This document shows, piece by piece, positions 23,408 to 35,117 of a stretch of DNA of 64,000 nt. The stretch is from Bryum argenteum (Eukaryota > Streptophyta > Bryopsida > Bryales > Bryaceae): positions 4,147,413 through 4,211,412 of the forward strand of contig CM073324.1 of assembly GCA_037043015.1 (NCBI GenBank). Reading direction: 5' to 3'. The position numbers were made by a program, and so were the translations under genes. Numbering within the stretch: the stretch's first letter is position 1; each line of letters begins with the position of its first letter. The notes beneath the pieces were generated by a model that worked only from the letters and a program-made list of their open reading frames with translations, did no database searches and was not told where the DNA came from.

Positions 23408-26400
23408 GTGAACAAGGTCTCCACCCGCAGCTCCACCAAAGGCAATACGGACTCCGGTAGTCGGCGGAAGAAGAAGAATACCAGGGCCACCGGAAACGCA
23501 GTTGATAGTCCGGGCGGTTACTCCGAGGAGGTAAACCGGAGTAGTCACCACGATAGAACCACCCCGGTAGAAGCAAAGAAAGGGGTGGAGTACGATAGGT
23601 TAGAAATAGACATAATCGATGAAGTCAGAACTCCTTTGTCAAGGAGGACCCAAACCGAGGCGAAGAAAGTCCGGTTTGTGGACAATCCGGTGATATTGAA
23701 ACCGGGACCCAAGGCAAGGGTGGATGAGTACGACATCCTGCAGGACGTCAAGGATCAGCGCGCGAACGTCACAATCGGTCAACTACTCCACGACAACGTC
23801 AATTACCAGAAGGTTATCCGGGAGGCTTGGATACAGAGAAGGAAGAAGAGGTACAAGCTTCCGGCGGTGGCGGTAAATTTTGTCGCCCTCGAGGATTACG
23901 GAGCCCCGAAATTACGATTGAAGTTGATGGCTGCAATATCCATAACGTTCCGGTAGATGGCGGATCCGGGGTTAACCTCATGCTGGAGGATACGGCATAC
24001 GACCTCGGTTACACGACCTTGGAGAGAACCGGCCTGGTGCTACGGATGGCAGACCAATCTCGAGTAGTTCCGGTCGGCCTTCTCTCTCAGATCCCATCCC
24101 GTGTGGGAAAGCAGACCTATTTGCTGAACTACGTGGTGATCCGGGTTGACGAGGGAAGACCCTTCCGAATCTTCGCTTGGACGACCATGGCTCTATCGGC
24201 CAAGGTAGTGGTAGATGGAGAGAGAAGGAATTCGGGTTGGGAGACCCCGTCCGGATTCCTTGGAAACACGTCGCTCACGAAGGAGAAAACCAGCATCACC
24301 GAGGATTACACTCGGATTGGTCGGAGTCGAACCGGAGTCCCAGGCGTGCTATCCGGTCGAGGAGTTTACCGGATTGGTGGAGAAGGACTTCAATTCCCGC
24401 AGCAAGTCCCGGAGGAAGCACCCCTCCCGCAGCTTGGACCCACTCCGGGAAGGGAAGACCGATGTGGAGGACCGTTCCCGGGCGAATCATGTACCGCACT
24501 CACGGAGAAGTGGGTACGCCAACAATCGACTAACCCGGATACCCAACCTTACGAATGGGGGGGAAGTCACTTGTCATGGGGGCGTTGGATCCGGATCCGC
24601 AGGAGAAAGGACTCGAGAGGATCAAGAACGTGGTCTCACCCAAGGACTACGAGGAGATGGAAGTTCGGACGGGGACGAAAGTTCTACGTGGGGAAGACGT
24701 TGACCGCGGAGGAAAAGGAGGAATGCCGCCAATCTTTGGCGGAATATTCCGACGTGTTCGCTGGACTCCCGGCCGACTTGGGGGAATCCTTCCCACCGGG
24801 AGAGCATGAAATCGATTTGATCGATGGAGCGTTCCGTCCGACAACGTCGCACCGACTAAACCCGAAGTACTCGCCGATGGTGAAGGAGGAGATAGATCGG
24901 TTCTTTGGATGCGGGGTTCATCTACCCGGTCAACAACTCGGAATGGGTTTCTCCGATAGTGGTTGTTCCGAAGAAAACCGGAGCAGATGGGAAAGTGAAG
25001 ATCCGCGTCTGCCAGGATTTCCGGAAGTTGAATGCGGCCACCAAGAAGGACTACTACCCCCTACCCTTCACCGATGTCATTCTTGATCATGTAGCCGGTC
25101 GGGAATCGCGACTTCCTCGACGGATTTCTCGGTTACAACCAAGTGTCAATCCGGGCTAGCGATCAGCTGAAGACCACCTTCACGACGGAATGGGGAACCT
25201 ACGCGTTCAACCGGATGCCTTTCGGACTTTGTAACGCCCCGGGCACCTTCCAGAGGCTCATGATTGACATCTTTAAAGATTTCCTTCGACATTTCTTGGA
25301 AGTCTTTATCGATGACTTCGCGGTGTTTGGAGAACGGAAGAGCCACCTTTCCCACCTTCGCCAAACCTTCCAGCGCTGCAGAGAGACGGACCTCAAACTG
25401 CATCCCGGTAAATGCTTCTTTGGCATGGAAACCGGGTTGCTGTTAGGACACGTTGTTAGTCGGCAAGGGTTGCAAGTGGACACGAGATAAGGTTAAGGTA
25501 ATCGACCTATCCCCACCCCGGACGGTGCGGGAAGTTCGAGGATTCCTCGGCCGTGTCGGGTACTACCGAGATTCATCGACAGCTATGCTGGGAGGGCGTC
25601 CCCTCCGACGGAGTTCTTTGAAGAACAACGAGCCGTTCGTGTGGACATCCGAACGGGCAAAGCGCGCGTCGAGGATCTGAAGAAGCAGTTGGTCCGTGCT
25701 CCAATCCTCTCCCCACCGGATTGGAAGAAGGAGTTTAATGTGACCATTGATGCGTCCGGATGGTGCCTAGGGGCCATCTTGTGGCAAGCGGACGACCAAG
25801 GGCGGGAGAACCCGATTTACTACGCTAGCAAAGTGATGAGCTCCGCGGAGCGCAATTACACCACCACAGAGAGGGAAGCGTTAGCAGTGGTGTACTCCTG
25901 CAAGAAGTTCCGGCATTACCTCCTCGGTTACAAAGTCGTGTTCCATACGGACCATGACTCCCTGAAGTACCTTGTTAACAAGGCTGACCTGTCCGGGAGG
26001 ATTGCCCGATGGATCCTACTCCTCCAGGAATTTGATTACGAAGTGAAGGTGAAAACCGGAAAGCCAATTCCAATGCGGATTACCTCTCCCGGATGCGCGA
26101 TGGGACAAAGCTTTTGAGGATGTACCGAGCCTCTTTCCGGACGAGTTTTCGGAAGGGAACCCGGTTCCCTCCACGAGTGTTCCACATTGAACAGGCACCC
26201 GTTTCGGACTATCAGGACATCGGGATTTTTTTCAACACGGGGAGTATCCGGAAGGCATGTTGAGGGATCAAGAGCGTGTTCCAAGACAAAATGGCACCCT
26301 ACACCCTCCTATCCGGGATCCTCTTCCGGATGGGACTCGATGATGTCATCCGACGCTTGAGCCCCGACGAACGTAAACCGGTGATGGAGGCACTTCACGC

Positions 26401-27489
26401 AGCGATTCGGGAGGACACTCGCAGCGATGAGCACGGTGAACCGGATCAAAAGTGCTGGTTATTGGTGGCCCTACATCATCCGTGATGAAGAAGTACGTCC
26501 GGAGTTGTGACGATGCGGACCGGTGCCCCGCAGACGAAGCACCATCGCCATCAACCCCATCATCCCCTTAGCCCCTTTTGTCAAATGGGGATTGATTTCA
26601 TCGGTCGATCAATCCGGTCCGTAGTGATCGGAAGAGGTACATAATCCCGGCTACGGATTATGCCACCAAATGGGTAGAGGCCCGGGCTACAAGAGGAAAC
26701 GACGCACGAGTAGCAGCCCGGTTCCTTTTCGAGGAGATCATGATGCGTTTGGTACTTCGGAGTTGGTGAGTGACCGGGAAAGCACTTCATCAACGACATT
26801 GTGGAGGATCTCGACCAAGAGGTATGCCATCAAACACCGGAAGACGACTCCGTATAACCCGAAGGCTAACGGTCTTACGGAGCGGTCCAACGGAATTGTT
26901 GGCAAAATCCTCAAGAAATGGTGTCGGCACACAAGACGGATTGGGATCGCAAGCCGCCATCCGCCATACATGCCTACAACACTCGGAGAAGACCACCACC
27001 GGGAAGACCCCGTTCTTCATGGTGTTCGGACAAGAATGCATCCACGGCATCGAGCTCAACATCGAGTCTCACCGGGTAATGGCAATCCGGATGGGGAAAG
27101 AGTGGAGGATGACACCCCCGCCTGATGGCCATTGACAACTTGGAGGAGCCGAGGAGGAGGCCATTGAGAAAAACCGGGTAGAGCAAGAGAACCGAAAGGT
27201 AATCTATGACCGACGCCTTCCCGGGATCATGGAATCCGAACCGAGACGCGGGTCCTCATTGTCACGACGGCCGGTTCATGGACTTCCCGGAAAACTCCAC
27301 ACCGGTGGATCGGACCTTACAAGGTCACGGAGGTCTTCGCCAATGGGTCATTCTGACTTGAGGATTTGCAAGGTAACCCCTACCAACCCGAACGAATGGA
27401 TCTCGAGTGAAAAGGTACTACCCGAATCAATTTCGGAGGCGGACACCGGTTCCGAACCGGAGGATGCCTCAGGTGATGATTCCAGTTAA
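23408..27489 (+). pseudogene. pol region of the inner element (PR-RT-RH-IN)
   Basis: An aspartic protease with a DGGSG active-site loop lies near 23,940-23,990. The reverse transcriptase spans about 24,840-25,490, with its catalytic core as FIDD. RNase H (TIDAS core) is at about 25,730-26,060. Integrase runs from about 26,390 to 27,180, with a zinc-binding N-part and a DDE core. The C-terminal GPYKV-type tail is followed by an acidic end, with no chromodomain. Broken, like gag. Confidence 0.8.
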
Positions 27490-27540
27490 AGGCAATCATG
27501 TTGGAGGGGACGAATGTGTTCGCGGGGACGCTCACATTTA

Positions 27541-27552
27541 AGAAAGGGGTAA
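27541..27552 (+). other. Polypurine tract of the inner element
   Basis: agaaaggggtaa directly before the 3' LTR start TGTCGAAC. This is the plus-strand primer site expected for this class. The counterpart in the minus-strand element is at about 35,118-35,129. Confidence 0.8.
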
Positions 27553-30500
27553 TGTCGAACCCTGTTCTCCAATATTTTTGTTTTTAGCAATTAATTAGGA
27601 GTAAAATAGCTGATTTAGCAAGTAGGAATAAAAACCGGCCTGCTTAACCCGGTTCGTAGATAGTACTTTTGTGATAGGATTCTTCCGGCTAACCTTAGGG
27701 GATTCTAAAGCTTACCGGATACCCGGGTTGATACCCGGCCGATACTCGAGATGCCCGGATGGGCGGTTCTCCTACGGGTTGATGGCCGGGCCGCCGGTCG
27801 ACCCGGAGAAAGGGCCGGAAAGCTTCGCGGGCGCTCGACATAATCACCGGCGGCTCAATGATGACGGGGGTACTTCCGTGTGTACGCGTCTCGAGCGGGT
27901 GTGATGATGTCTCGGAGGAGAGTTCCGGTTTGTTGTTATTAGGAGCCGCCGCCTCCATTCTCAGCCATTCCAGTCCGCGCGTTTTGAGAGATAGAGCGAG
28001 TTTGAGAGCTCAGCGATCCGAGGGTGTTGGAAAAGCAGAGTTTGGAGAGATTAGGGTTTCTGGAAGTAGGGTTTCTACCGGAATCAGTCCGGGAAAGCAG
28101 GGAGAGAATAGTTCGGGCGACTACAGGAGACCGGAGCAATGCCGAAGAGGAGGGAGGTGGCCCCGTGGCAATCGGGATGCCGATTCCCCTCAAGTCGGTG
28201 AAGCCGCAGTGCCGAGCCGCCACCGCACCGAGGCGGAGGCGAGGATGACCTCCTCCGGATGGGGTGCGCCGGGCTGTACGATGCCCCGTGGGACCTGGCG
28301 GACCAGGCCATCATCGAGGAGACCGTCACCCACCGCTTCCCCGAGATGTATGTGACGCACCTCCTGAGGGGGAAGACGGATAACTGGGGACCTCGCCATT
28401 GGAGGGCGACTTACAAATTCCCGGACTCCCCGATCGGCTACATCAAGAAGAAGGGCGACGACGGATTGAGGAACCGGTTCCGCAAGGGGCCAACGGAGAA
28501 AGACGGGTTCAAACCGGAGGACTGCAAGGACCCCCGGGTGACGCGCCTCCTCCGGTTTCTCCTCCCCATACTCAGCCCGGACAAGCCGACCACCTGCACC
28601 GTGAAGCTGATGAAGGCTATTTTGGGGAATTACGATGGACGGATGCAGGTCGGGTGGCACCACATCATCAGCGAGGTGGTACAGCGGGAGGTGATGAAGA
28701 TTGGGAATCAGAAGGGGTGCCCACTGGCCCCCTACATCTTCCACCTCTACCAACGGCACGGCATCCTCACCGACCGGGAGATATTCTACTGGCACGAGAA
28801 GCACGACCTCCCATCCGGAGATCCGCAGGGGCCAACCTCTTCCGAATCCGGGGAGGAGATGGAGCAAGTCCGGGCTACCGACCTGGAGGGGTCACCGGAA
28901 CCTGCCACTCGACAGGCCAGAGCGGTGGGGCCCAGCCAAGCCGGACCCAGCACAGCACCCCGGGTGGCCACCCAGGGAGAAAGAAGTAGCCGGGTGAACC
29001 CCACCCGGAATTCTCAGACAATGCCCTCCCTGTTCATGCCGAATGCAGAGGAGGAAGAGGAAGAAGAAGAAGAGATCGTCCCCCTCATCCGGAGGACAAG
29101 AGCCCAGCAGCGAAGGGCTGAGGAGATAGCTGAGGCGGGTGGAGACCAATCCGCGGAGGAGGAGGGCCAGAGCGAGGAAGAGGAGGAAGAGGAAGCCCCA
29201 CCTCGACAGGCAAGACCATCCCGAGGGGTGAGGAGGAAGGATACGACCGGCTTTGGGAGAAGACGTTCTCCCGTCCGAATCCCACCCCCGGTGATACAGG
29301 AGGTCCCGAATGAGGAGGTGGCTGCGGCAGAGGCTATTGCAGAGGTGCCTCCACCCGGACAGAGGCCCCCAGGAGGGAGAGTACCCAACCTCAAGCGCAA
29401 GGCCAAGAAGAGGAAGAGGTCAGCGAGTCCGGTGGCACAGCCGAGGGCGTCGAGGAGGAGCGTGCCCCAAGTCGGACCCCTCACCGATCGAGATCCGGGC
29501 TCGCGCCCGATAGCAGAGCCGATCCCGGAGAGCCACCCAAGGTGAAGAGGAGGTCGCTCATTGCGAGAGGAAGAGAACACCCGGAGAGGGCCATACCTCC
29601 CCGACCGAGCTACCGGAGCGAGAGGAGTGACCCCGCCCGGCCGCCACTCCAAAGATCGATGGCAGCCCGAGTCATCCCACGAGGAGGACATGTGACCCCG
29701 GGACGGGCAACACCACCCCGGTGCTCCCCGCCCTACTACCGGATACCCGGCGAGGGTATCCTCCACCCCATCCGGTGGCCATGGAAGAGGTAGATAGGGA
29801 GAATGAACAATTGTTCACCTCCCCGGCGCGACTCGAGCGGGTTTTCGGACCCCAACGTGAGAGGTACCCGGAGTTGGCCGAGAGAGATGCGGTGGGAAAC
29901 GGCCAAGGCGAGGAGGGAGAAGGTAGAGCTGCGTCAAGGCCCGGCCAAAGGAGAAGGCATCCGTGGGAGTCCAGTGTGGACCGGACCCCTCGGACACGGA
30001 GGCACATCCGGAGGTGGAAGCCCTCGGGAGGGTTGTGGGGGCGGGAGGCCGCACTCCGCAGGTTGCGAGAACATTGATCGGACGGTGCTGCACTCCATCT
30101 TGAAGGTGCTGCAACCGGATGCAGAGGCTCAAACGAAGGCGGCCTTCTATGATGCTCGGATTGGGATCAGTGAATCACCCCAATCTCTGGAGCTGCTCAG
30201 GAGGCACGCAACCGGCATCAACCAGTGCCTAAAAGAGTTCCGGACTCTTACGGGTAGGTTGTTGGGGGCCCTCCCCCACGTGGAGATTCAGGAAGCCCTC
30301 CCGGAAGGGGAGGTAATCGCACCCCCAGAGGTGCCCACGGAGGGGCCGATGCCCATGGAGGTGGAAGGAGTATCCCTGCCCGTTTCAGAGGAGCAGAGGA
30401 TCCCAGTCGATGGTGGCGTTCCGGAGGACAGGGAGGGAGGACAAGCTGCAACTCCCCCTCGGGGAGATGATACCCCGGGTGAGACAGGACTACCCGGTCC

Positions 30501-32137
30501 CTCCGAGGTGGAGCAGGTGGTGGAAGGAGAGGTGAACCCCTCTCAACAACCGGATGAGATCCCGGTTGACGGTGCCACAGGAGAAGGGTCAGGACTTCCC
30601 GAGCAGCTCGAGAAAGTAGCAGCTCACCCGGAGGCCCAAGACAACGAGGTCGGAGATCCGGGTGAACAGGTCATCAGGATGAACCCGCCCCCGCAGAGAG
30701 CAGAGGAGGAGCCCGTGGTTCCGCATGAAGAAGAGGAAGTCCATCCGCGCCCCCTCCTCAAAGTTGAAGGCACTCCGGGACGGTGGAAGAACCGGAGGAC
30801 ACAAAGTAAAACCCGAGGTTTTACTTCTACACCGGGTGATCGGGAGGCGATTCCTCCCCGCGAGTTGGCGTGCACTTTCGGGAGGAATACCCCGCCGTCC
30901 GCCCTCGAGCGCCCGCGCCGCCGAAAGAAGATTAGTTAGTCATTAGTTAGGTTAGAAGTAGCTAGAAATAGTAGATGCCCTTTTGGCCACTCACCCGGAA
31001 ATCTCGGAGACCCGGGAATTCGGATCTCGATAGGGTTTCCGGAAATCCGGAACCTTCGTACTTACCGAAGGCTCTGCGGAGTCCTTCGGGTCTTTCCCGC
31101 GATCCACCCCCGTGAGTAAAGGCTCGGTTTTGCATCTAAACTTTGCGTCCTTCTTTGTGTGTGTGCATGCGAGTGATTTGCTTGGTCTTTTGTGCAAGGT
31201 GAGGTTTGGAAACCGGTAGTGGATACAGGAAGTCCCTTGTTGGTCCGGGTAGTCACGAGTCCGAGATATCCGAGAGGGGAATAACCGGAGGGTGACACCG
31301 TCGAAGAGGTCCTAGTGAGAGGAGTCCGAACGTCCCGGGAGGAGTTGTAGCAGTAGTGCCCAAGGGAGGGGAGAGTCGTGACTCTAACCGGATCGGGACA
31401 GAGAGCGGGATTGGTGAGTAAAGCCACCCCCGCACCCACCCCGGATGGGATATTCGGGTGAGGAAAGTCCACGAAGGGAGTAGCCCCCAATCCCGGACAC
31501 CGGCTAACCGCCGGGTGCGTAGTAGGAAATCTTGTGGGCCGAGTAGTGGGATGCTACTCACCTGCAGACCGGATCACAAGTTGTGTCGCTCGGAAGAAGG
31601 AGAGAACCGGATACCGCGGTGTGACCTACCGTTTGAGGGAATTTATCAAGTGGTAGCGGCAGTTGTAAGGGAGGAACCCCAGAGAGAGAGAAAGAGAGAG
31701 AGATACAAGTATAGGTGAAATTCCAGTCACCCTAATCAACCGGAGGAGAGTGCCCCTTCCGTACTCTCACAAAAAACTCACAGAAGAACCCCTCCGAGGA
31801 TTCACGGAGGTTAAATTAAATCACCCCGCACAAACAGGCCCTAACCGGCCAGAATATTAATCGAGTTGTAAGGAAGGCAACCGGATCAGAATCTACCGGT
31901 CACCCTGGGGTTTTGGGTTTAAGTATTAGTTGGGTCTTAATTCCCGAGTTCCCTAATCCGGTAGATTAGAACGTTTTCTGCCGTTGTAGCGTCCATAGGT
32001 TGTTGGTCCGGATTTCATTTGGTCTTCACACTTCACAGAATCTCCGTGGAACGTTACCCGGAAGGCGAACCATTTTGCTTGGTTGCATAAGTAAAATTGC
32101 GCTGTTTTTGGTCTTCTCGGTCTGGTAACTCACGACA
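27553..32137 (+). repeat. 3' LTR of the inner Ty3/gypsy element
   Basis: 4,585 bases with the same termini and internal layout as the 5' LTR. Its end, CTCACGACA, is joined directly to ggttcacc, which lies inside the LTR of the minus-strand element. That join has the form an integrase would make at one end. Confidence 0.85.
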
Positions 32138-35117
32138 GGTTCACCTCTCCTTCCACCACCTGCTCCACCTCGGAGGGACCGGGTAGTCCTGTCTCACCCG
32201 GGGTATCATCTCCCCGAGGGGGAGTTGCAGCTTGTCCTCCCTCCCCGTCCTCCGAACGCCACCATCGATCGGGATCCTCCGCTCCTCCTCGAAACGGGCG
32301 GGATACTCCTTCCACCTCCATGGGCATCGGCCCCTCCCGGCACCTGCGGGGGTGCGATTACCTCCCCTTCCGGGAGGGCTTCCCGAATCTCCACGTGGGG
32401 AGGGCCCCAACAACCTACCCGTAAGAGTCCGGAACTCTTTTTAGCACTTTGGTTGATGCCGGTTGCGTGCCTCCCGAGCAGCCTCCGAGAGATTGGGGTG
32501 ATTCACCGATCCCAATCCGAGCATCATAGAAGGCCGCCTTCGTTTGAGCCTCTCGCATCCGGTTAAAAGCACCTTCAAGATGGAGCGGCAAGACCGTCCG
32601 ATCAATGTTTCGCAACCTCTAGAGTGCGGCCCTCCGCCCCTCCACAACCCCTCCCGAGGGCTTCCACCTCCGGATGTGCCTCCGTGTCCGAGGGGTCCGG
32701 TCCACACTGGACTCCCACGGATGCCTTCTCCTTTGGCCGGGCCTTAAGCACCAGCTCTACCTTCTCCCTCCTCAGCTTGGCCGTTTCCCGCTGCATCTCC
32801 TCGGCCAACTCCGGGTACCTCTCCACGTTGGGGGTCTGGAAAACCCGCTCGAGTCGCGCCAGGGAGGTGAACAATTGTTCATTCTCCCTATCTACCTCTT
32901 CCATGGCCACCGGATGGGGTGGAGGATACCCTCATTTGGGTATCCGGTAGTAGGGGCGGGGGAGCACCGGGGTGGTGTTGCCCGTCCCGGGGGTCACATG
33001 TCCTCTGTGGGATGACTCCGGAGCTGCCACTGATGCTGGAGTGGCCGGGGCGGGGTCACTCCTCTGCTCCGGTAGCTCCAGTCGGGGAGGTATGGCCCTC
33101 TCCGGGTGTTCTCTTCTCTCGCAATGAGCAGCCCTCCTCTTCACCTTGGTGGCTCTCCGGGATCGGCTCGCTATCGGGCAGGAGCCGGATCTCGTGATCG
33201 GTGAGGGGTCCGGACTTGGGGCACGCTCCTCCTCGACGGCCCTCGGCGCGTGCCACCGACTCGCCGACCTCTTCCTCTTCTTGGCCTTGCGCTTGAGGTT
33301 GGGTACTCTCCCTCTCCGGGGGGCCTCTGTCCGGGTGGAGGCACCTCCGCAATAGCCTGCCGCAGACCACCTCCTCATTCGGGACCTCTGTATCACCGGG
33401 GTGGGATTCGGACGGGAGAACGTCTTCTCCCAAAGCCGGTCGTATCCTTCCTCCTCACCCTCGGGATGGTCTTGCCTGCCGAGGTGGGGCTTCCTCTTCC
33501 TCCTCTTCCTCGCTCGGCCCTCCTCCTCCGCGGATTGGTCTCCACCCGCCTCGGCCTATCTCCTCGCCCCTTCTTTCTTTGGGCTCTTGTCCTCCCGGAT
33601 GAGGGGGACGATCTCTTCTTCTTCTTCCTCTTCCTCCTCTCGCATTCGGCATGAACAGGGGAGGGCATTGTCGAGAATTCCGGGTGGGGTTCACCCGGCT
33701 ACTTTTTCTCCCTGGGTGGCCACCCGAGTCTTTGTCTTTGGTCCGGCTTGGCTGGGCCCCACCGCTCTGGCCTGTCGAGTGGCAGGTTCCGGTGACCCCT
33801 CCAGGTCGGTAGCCCGGACTTGCTCCATCTCCTCCCCGGATTCGGAAGAGGTTGGCCCCTGCGGATCTCCGGATGGGAGGTCGTGCTTCTCGTGCCAGTA
33901 GAATATCTCCCGGTCGGTGAGGATGCCGTGCCGTTGGTAGAGGTGGAAGATGTAGGGGGCCAGTGGGCACCCCTTCTGATTCCCAATCTTCATCACCTCC
34001 CGCTGTACCACCTCGCTGATGATGTGGTGCCACCCGACCTGCATCCGTCCATCGTAATTCCCCAAAATAGCCTTCATCAGCTTCACGGTGCAGGTGGTCG
34101 GCTTGTCCGGGCTGAGTATGGGGAGGAGAAACCGGAGGAGGCGCGTCACCCGGGGGTCCTTGCAGTCCTCCGGTTTGAACCCGTCTTTCTCCGTTGGCCC
34201 CTTGCGGAACCGGTTCCTCAATCCGTCGTCGCCCTTCTTCTTGATGTAGCCGATCGGGGAGTCCGGGAATTTGTAAGTCGCCCTCCAATGGCGAGGTCCC
34301 CGATTATCCGTCTTCCCTCTCGAAGTGCGTCACATACATCTCGGGAAGCGGTGGGTGACGGTCTCTCGATGATGGCACAGTCCGCCCAGTCCCACGGGCA
34401 TCGTATGACCAGCGCACCCCATCCGGGAGGAGGTCATCCTCGGCTCCGCTCGGTGCAGTGGCGGCTCGGGCACTGCGGCTTCACCGACTTGAGGGGAATC
34501 GGCATCCCCAGCTTGGGCCACCTCCCTCCTCTTCGGCATTGCTCCGGTCTCCGTAGTCGCCGGAACTATTCTCTCCCCGCTTTCCCGGACCGATTCCGGT
34601 AGAAACCCTACTTCGAAACCCTAATCTCTCCAAACTCGCTTTTCCAACACCTCGGATCGCCGAGCTCTCAAACTCGCTCTATCTCTCAAAACGCGCGGGT
34701 GGAATGGTGAGAATGGAGGCGGCGGCTCCTAATAACAACAAACCGGAACTCTCTCCGAGACATCATCACCCAGCGCCGAGACGTACACCGGGAAGTACCC
34801 GGTCATCATTGAGCCGCCGGTGATTATGTCGCGCGCCCGCGAAGTTTTCGGCCCTTTCTCCGGGTCGACCGGCGGCCCCGGTCATCAACCCGGTAGGAGA
34901 ACCGGCCCATCCGGGCATCTCAGGGTATCAGCCGGGTATCAACCCGGGTATCCGGTAAGCTTTAGAATCCCCTAAGGTTAGCCGGAAGAATCCTATCACA
35001 AAAGTACTATCTACGAACCGGGTTAAGCAGGCCGGTTTTTATTCCTACTTGCTAAATCAGCTATTTTACTCCTAATTAATTGCTAAAAACAAAAATATTG
35101 GAGAACAGGGTTCGACA
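32138..35117 (-). mobile_element. 3' LTR of the minus-strand element, first two thirds
   Basis: LTR positions 1 to about 2,980 in minus orientation, ending ttcgaca at 35,117 beside the polypurine tract. It is interrupted at 32,138 by the inner copy; the remaining third is at 14,679-16,108. It carries most of the LTR-internal coding-type region. Confidence 0.85.

Larger units (their letters stand above)
16947..32137 (+). mobile_element. Ty3/gypsy LTR element, inner copy (15.2 kb)
   Basis: Complete in outline: two LTRs of about 4.58 kb (16,947-21,527 and 27,553-32,137), a tRNA-Asp-type primer-binding site, gag, protease, reverse transcriptase, RNase H, integrase and a polypurine tract. Gene order (protease-RT-RNase H-integrase), the tRNA-Asp site, a FxDD-type RT core and the lack of a visible chromodomain place it among the non-chromodomain plant Ty3/gypsy lines (Athila/Tat-like). 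It is broken; the internal region has on the order of ten breaks. Its right end is an exact LTR terminus joined to the inside of another LTR. Its left end abuts segment S, so it has no normal target duplication of its own. It looks young because the flanking S copies are almost identical. Small length differences among LTR copies may partly be consensus error, so I give no date. Confidence 0.85.
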
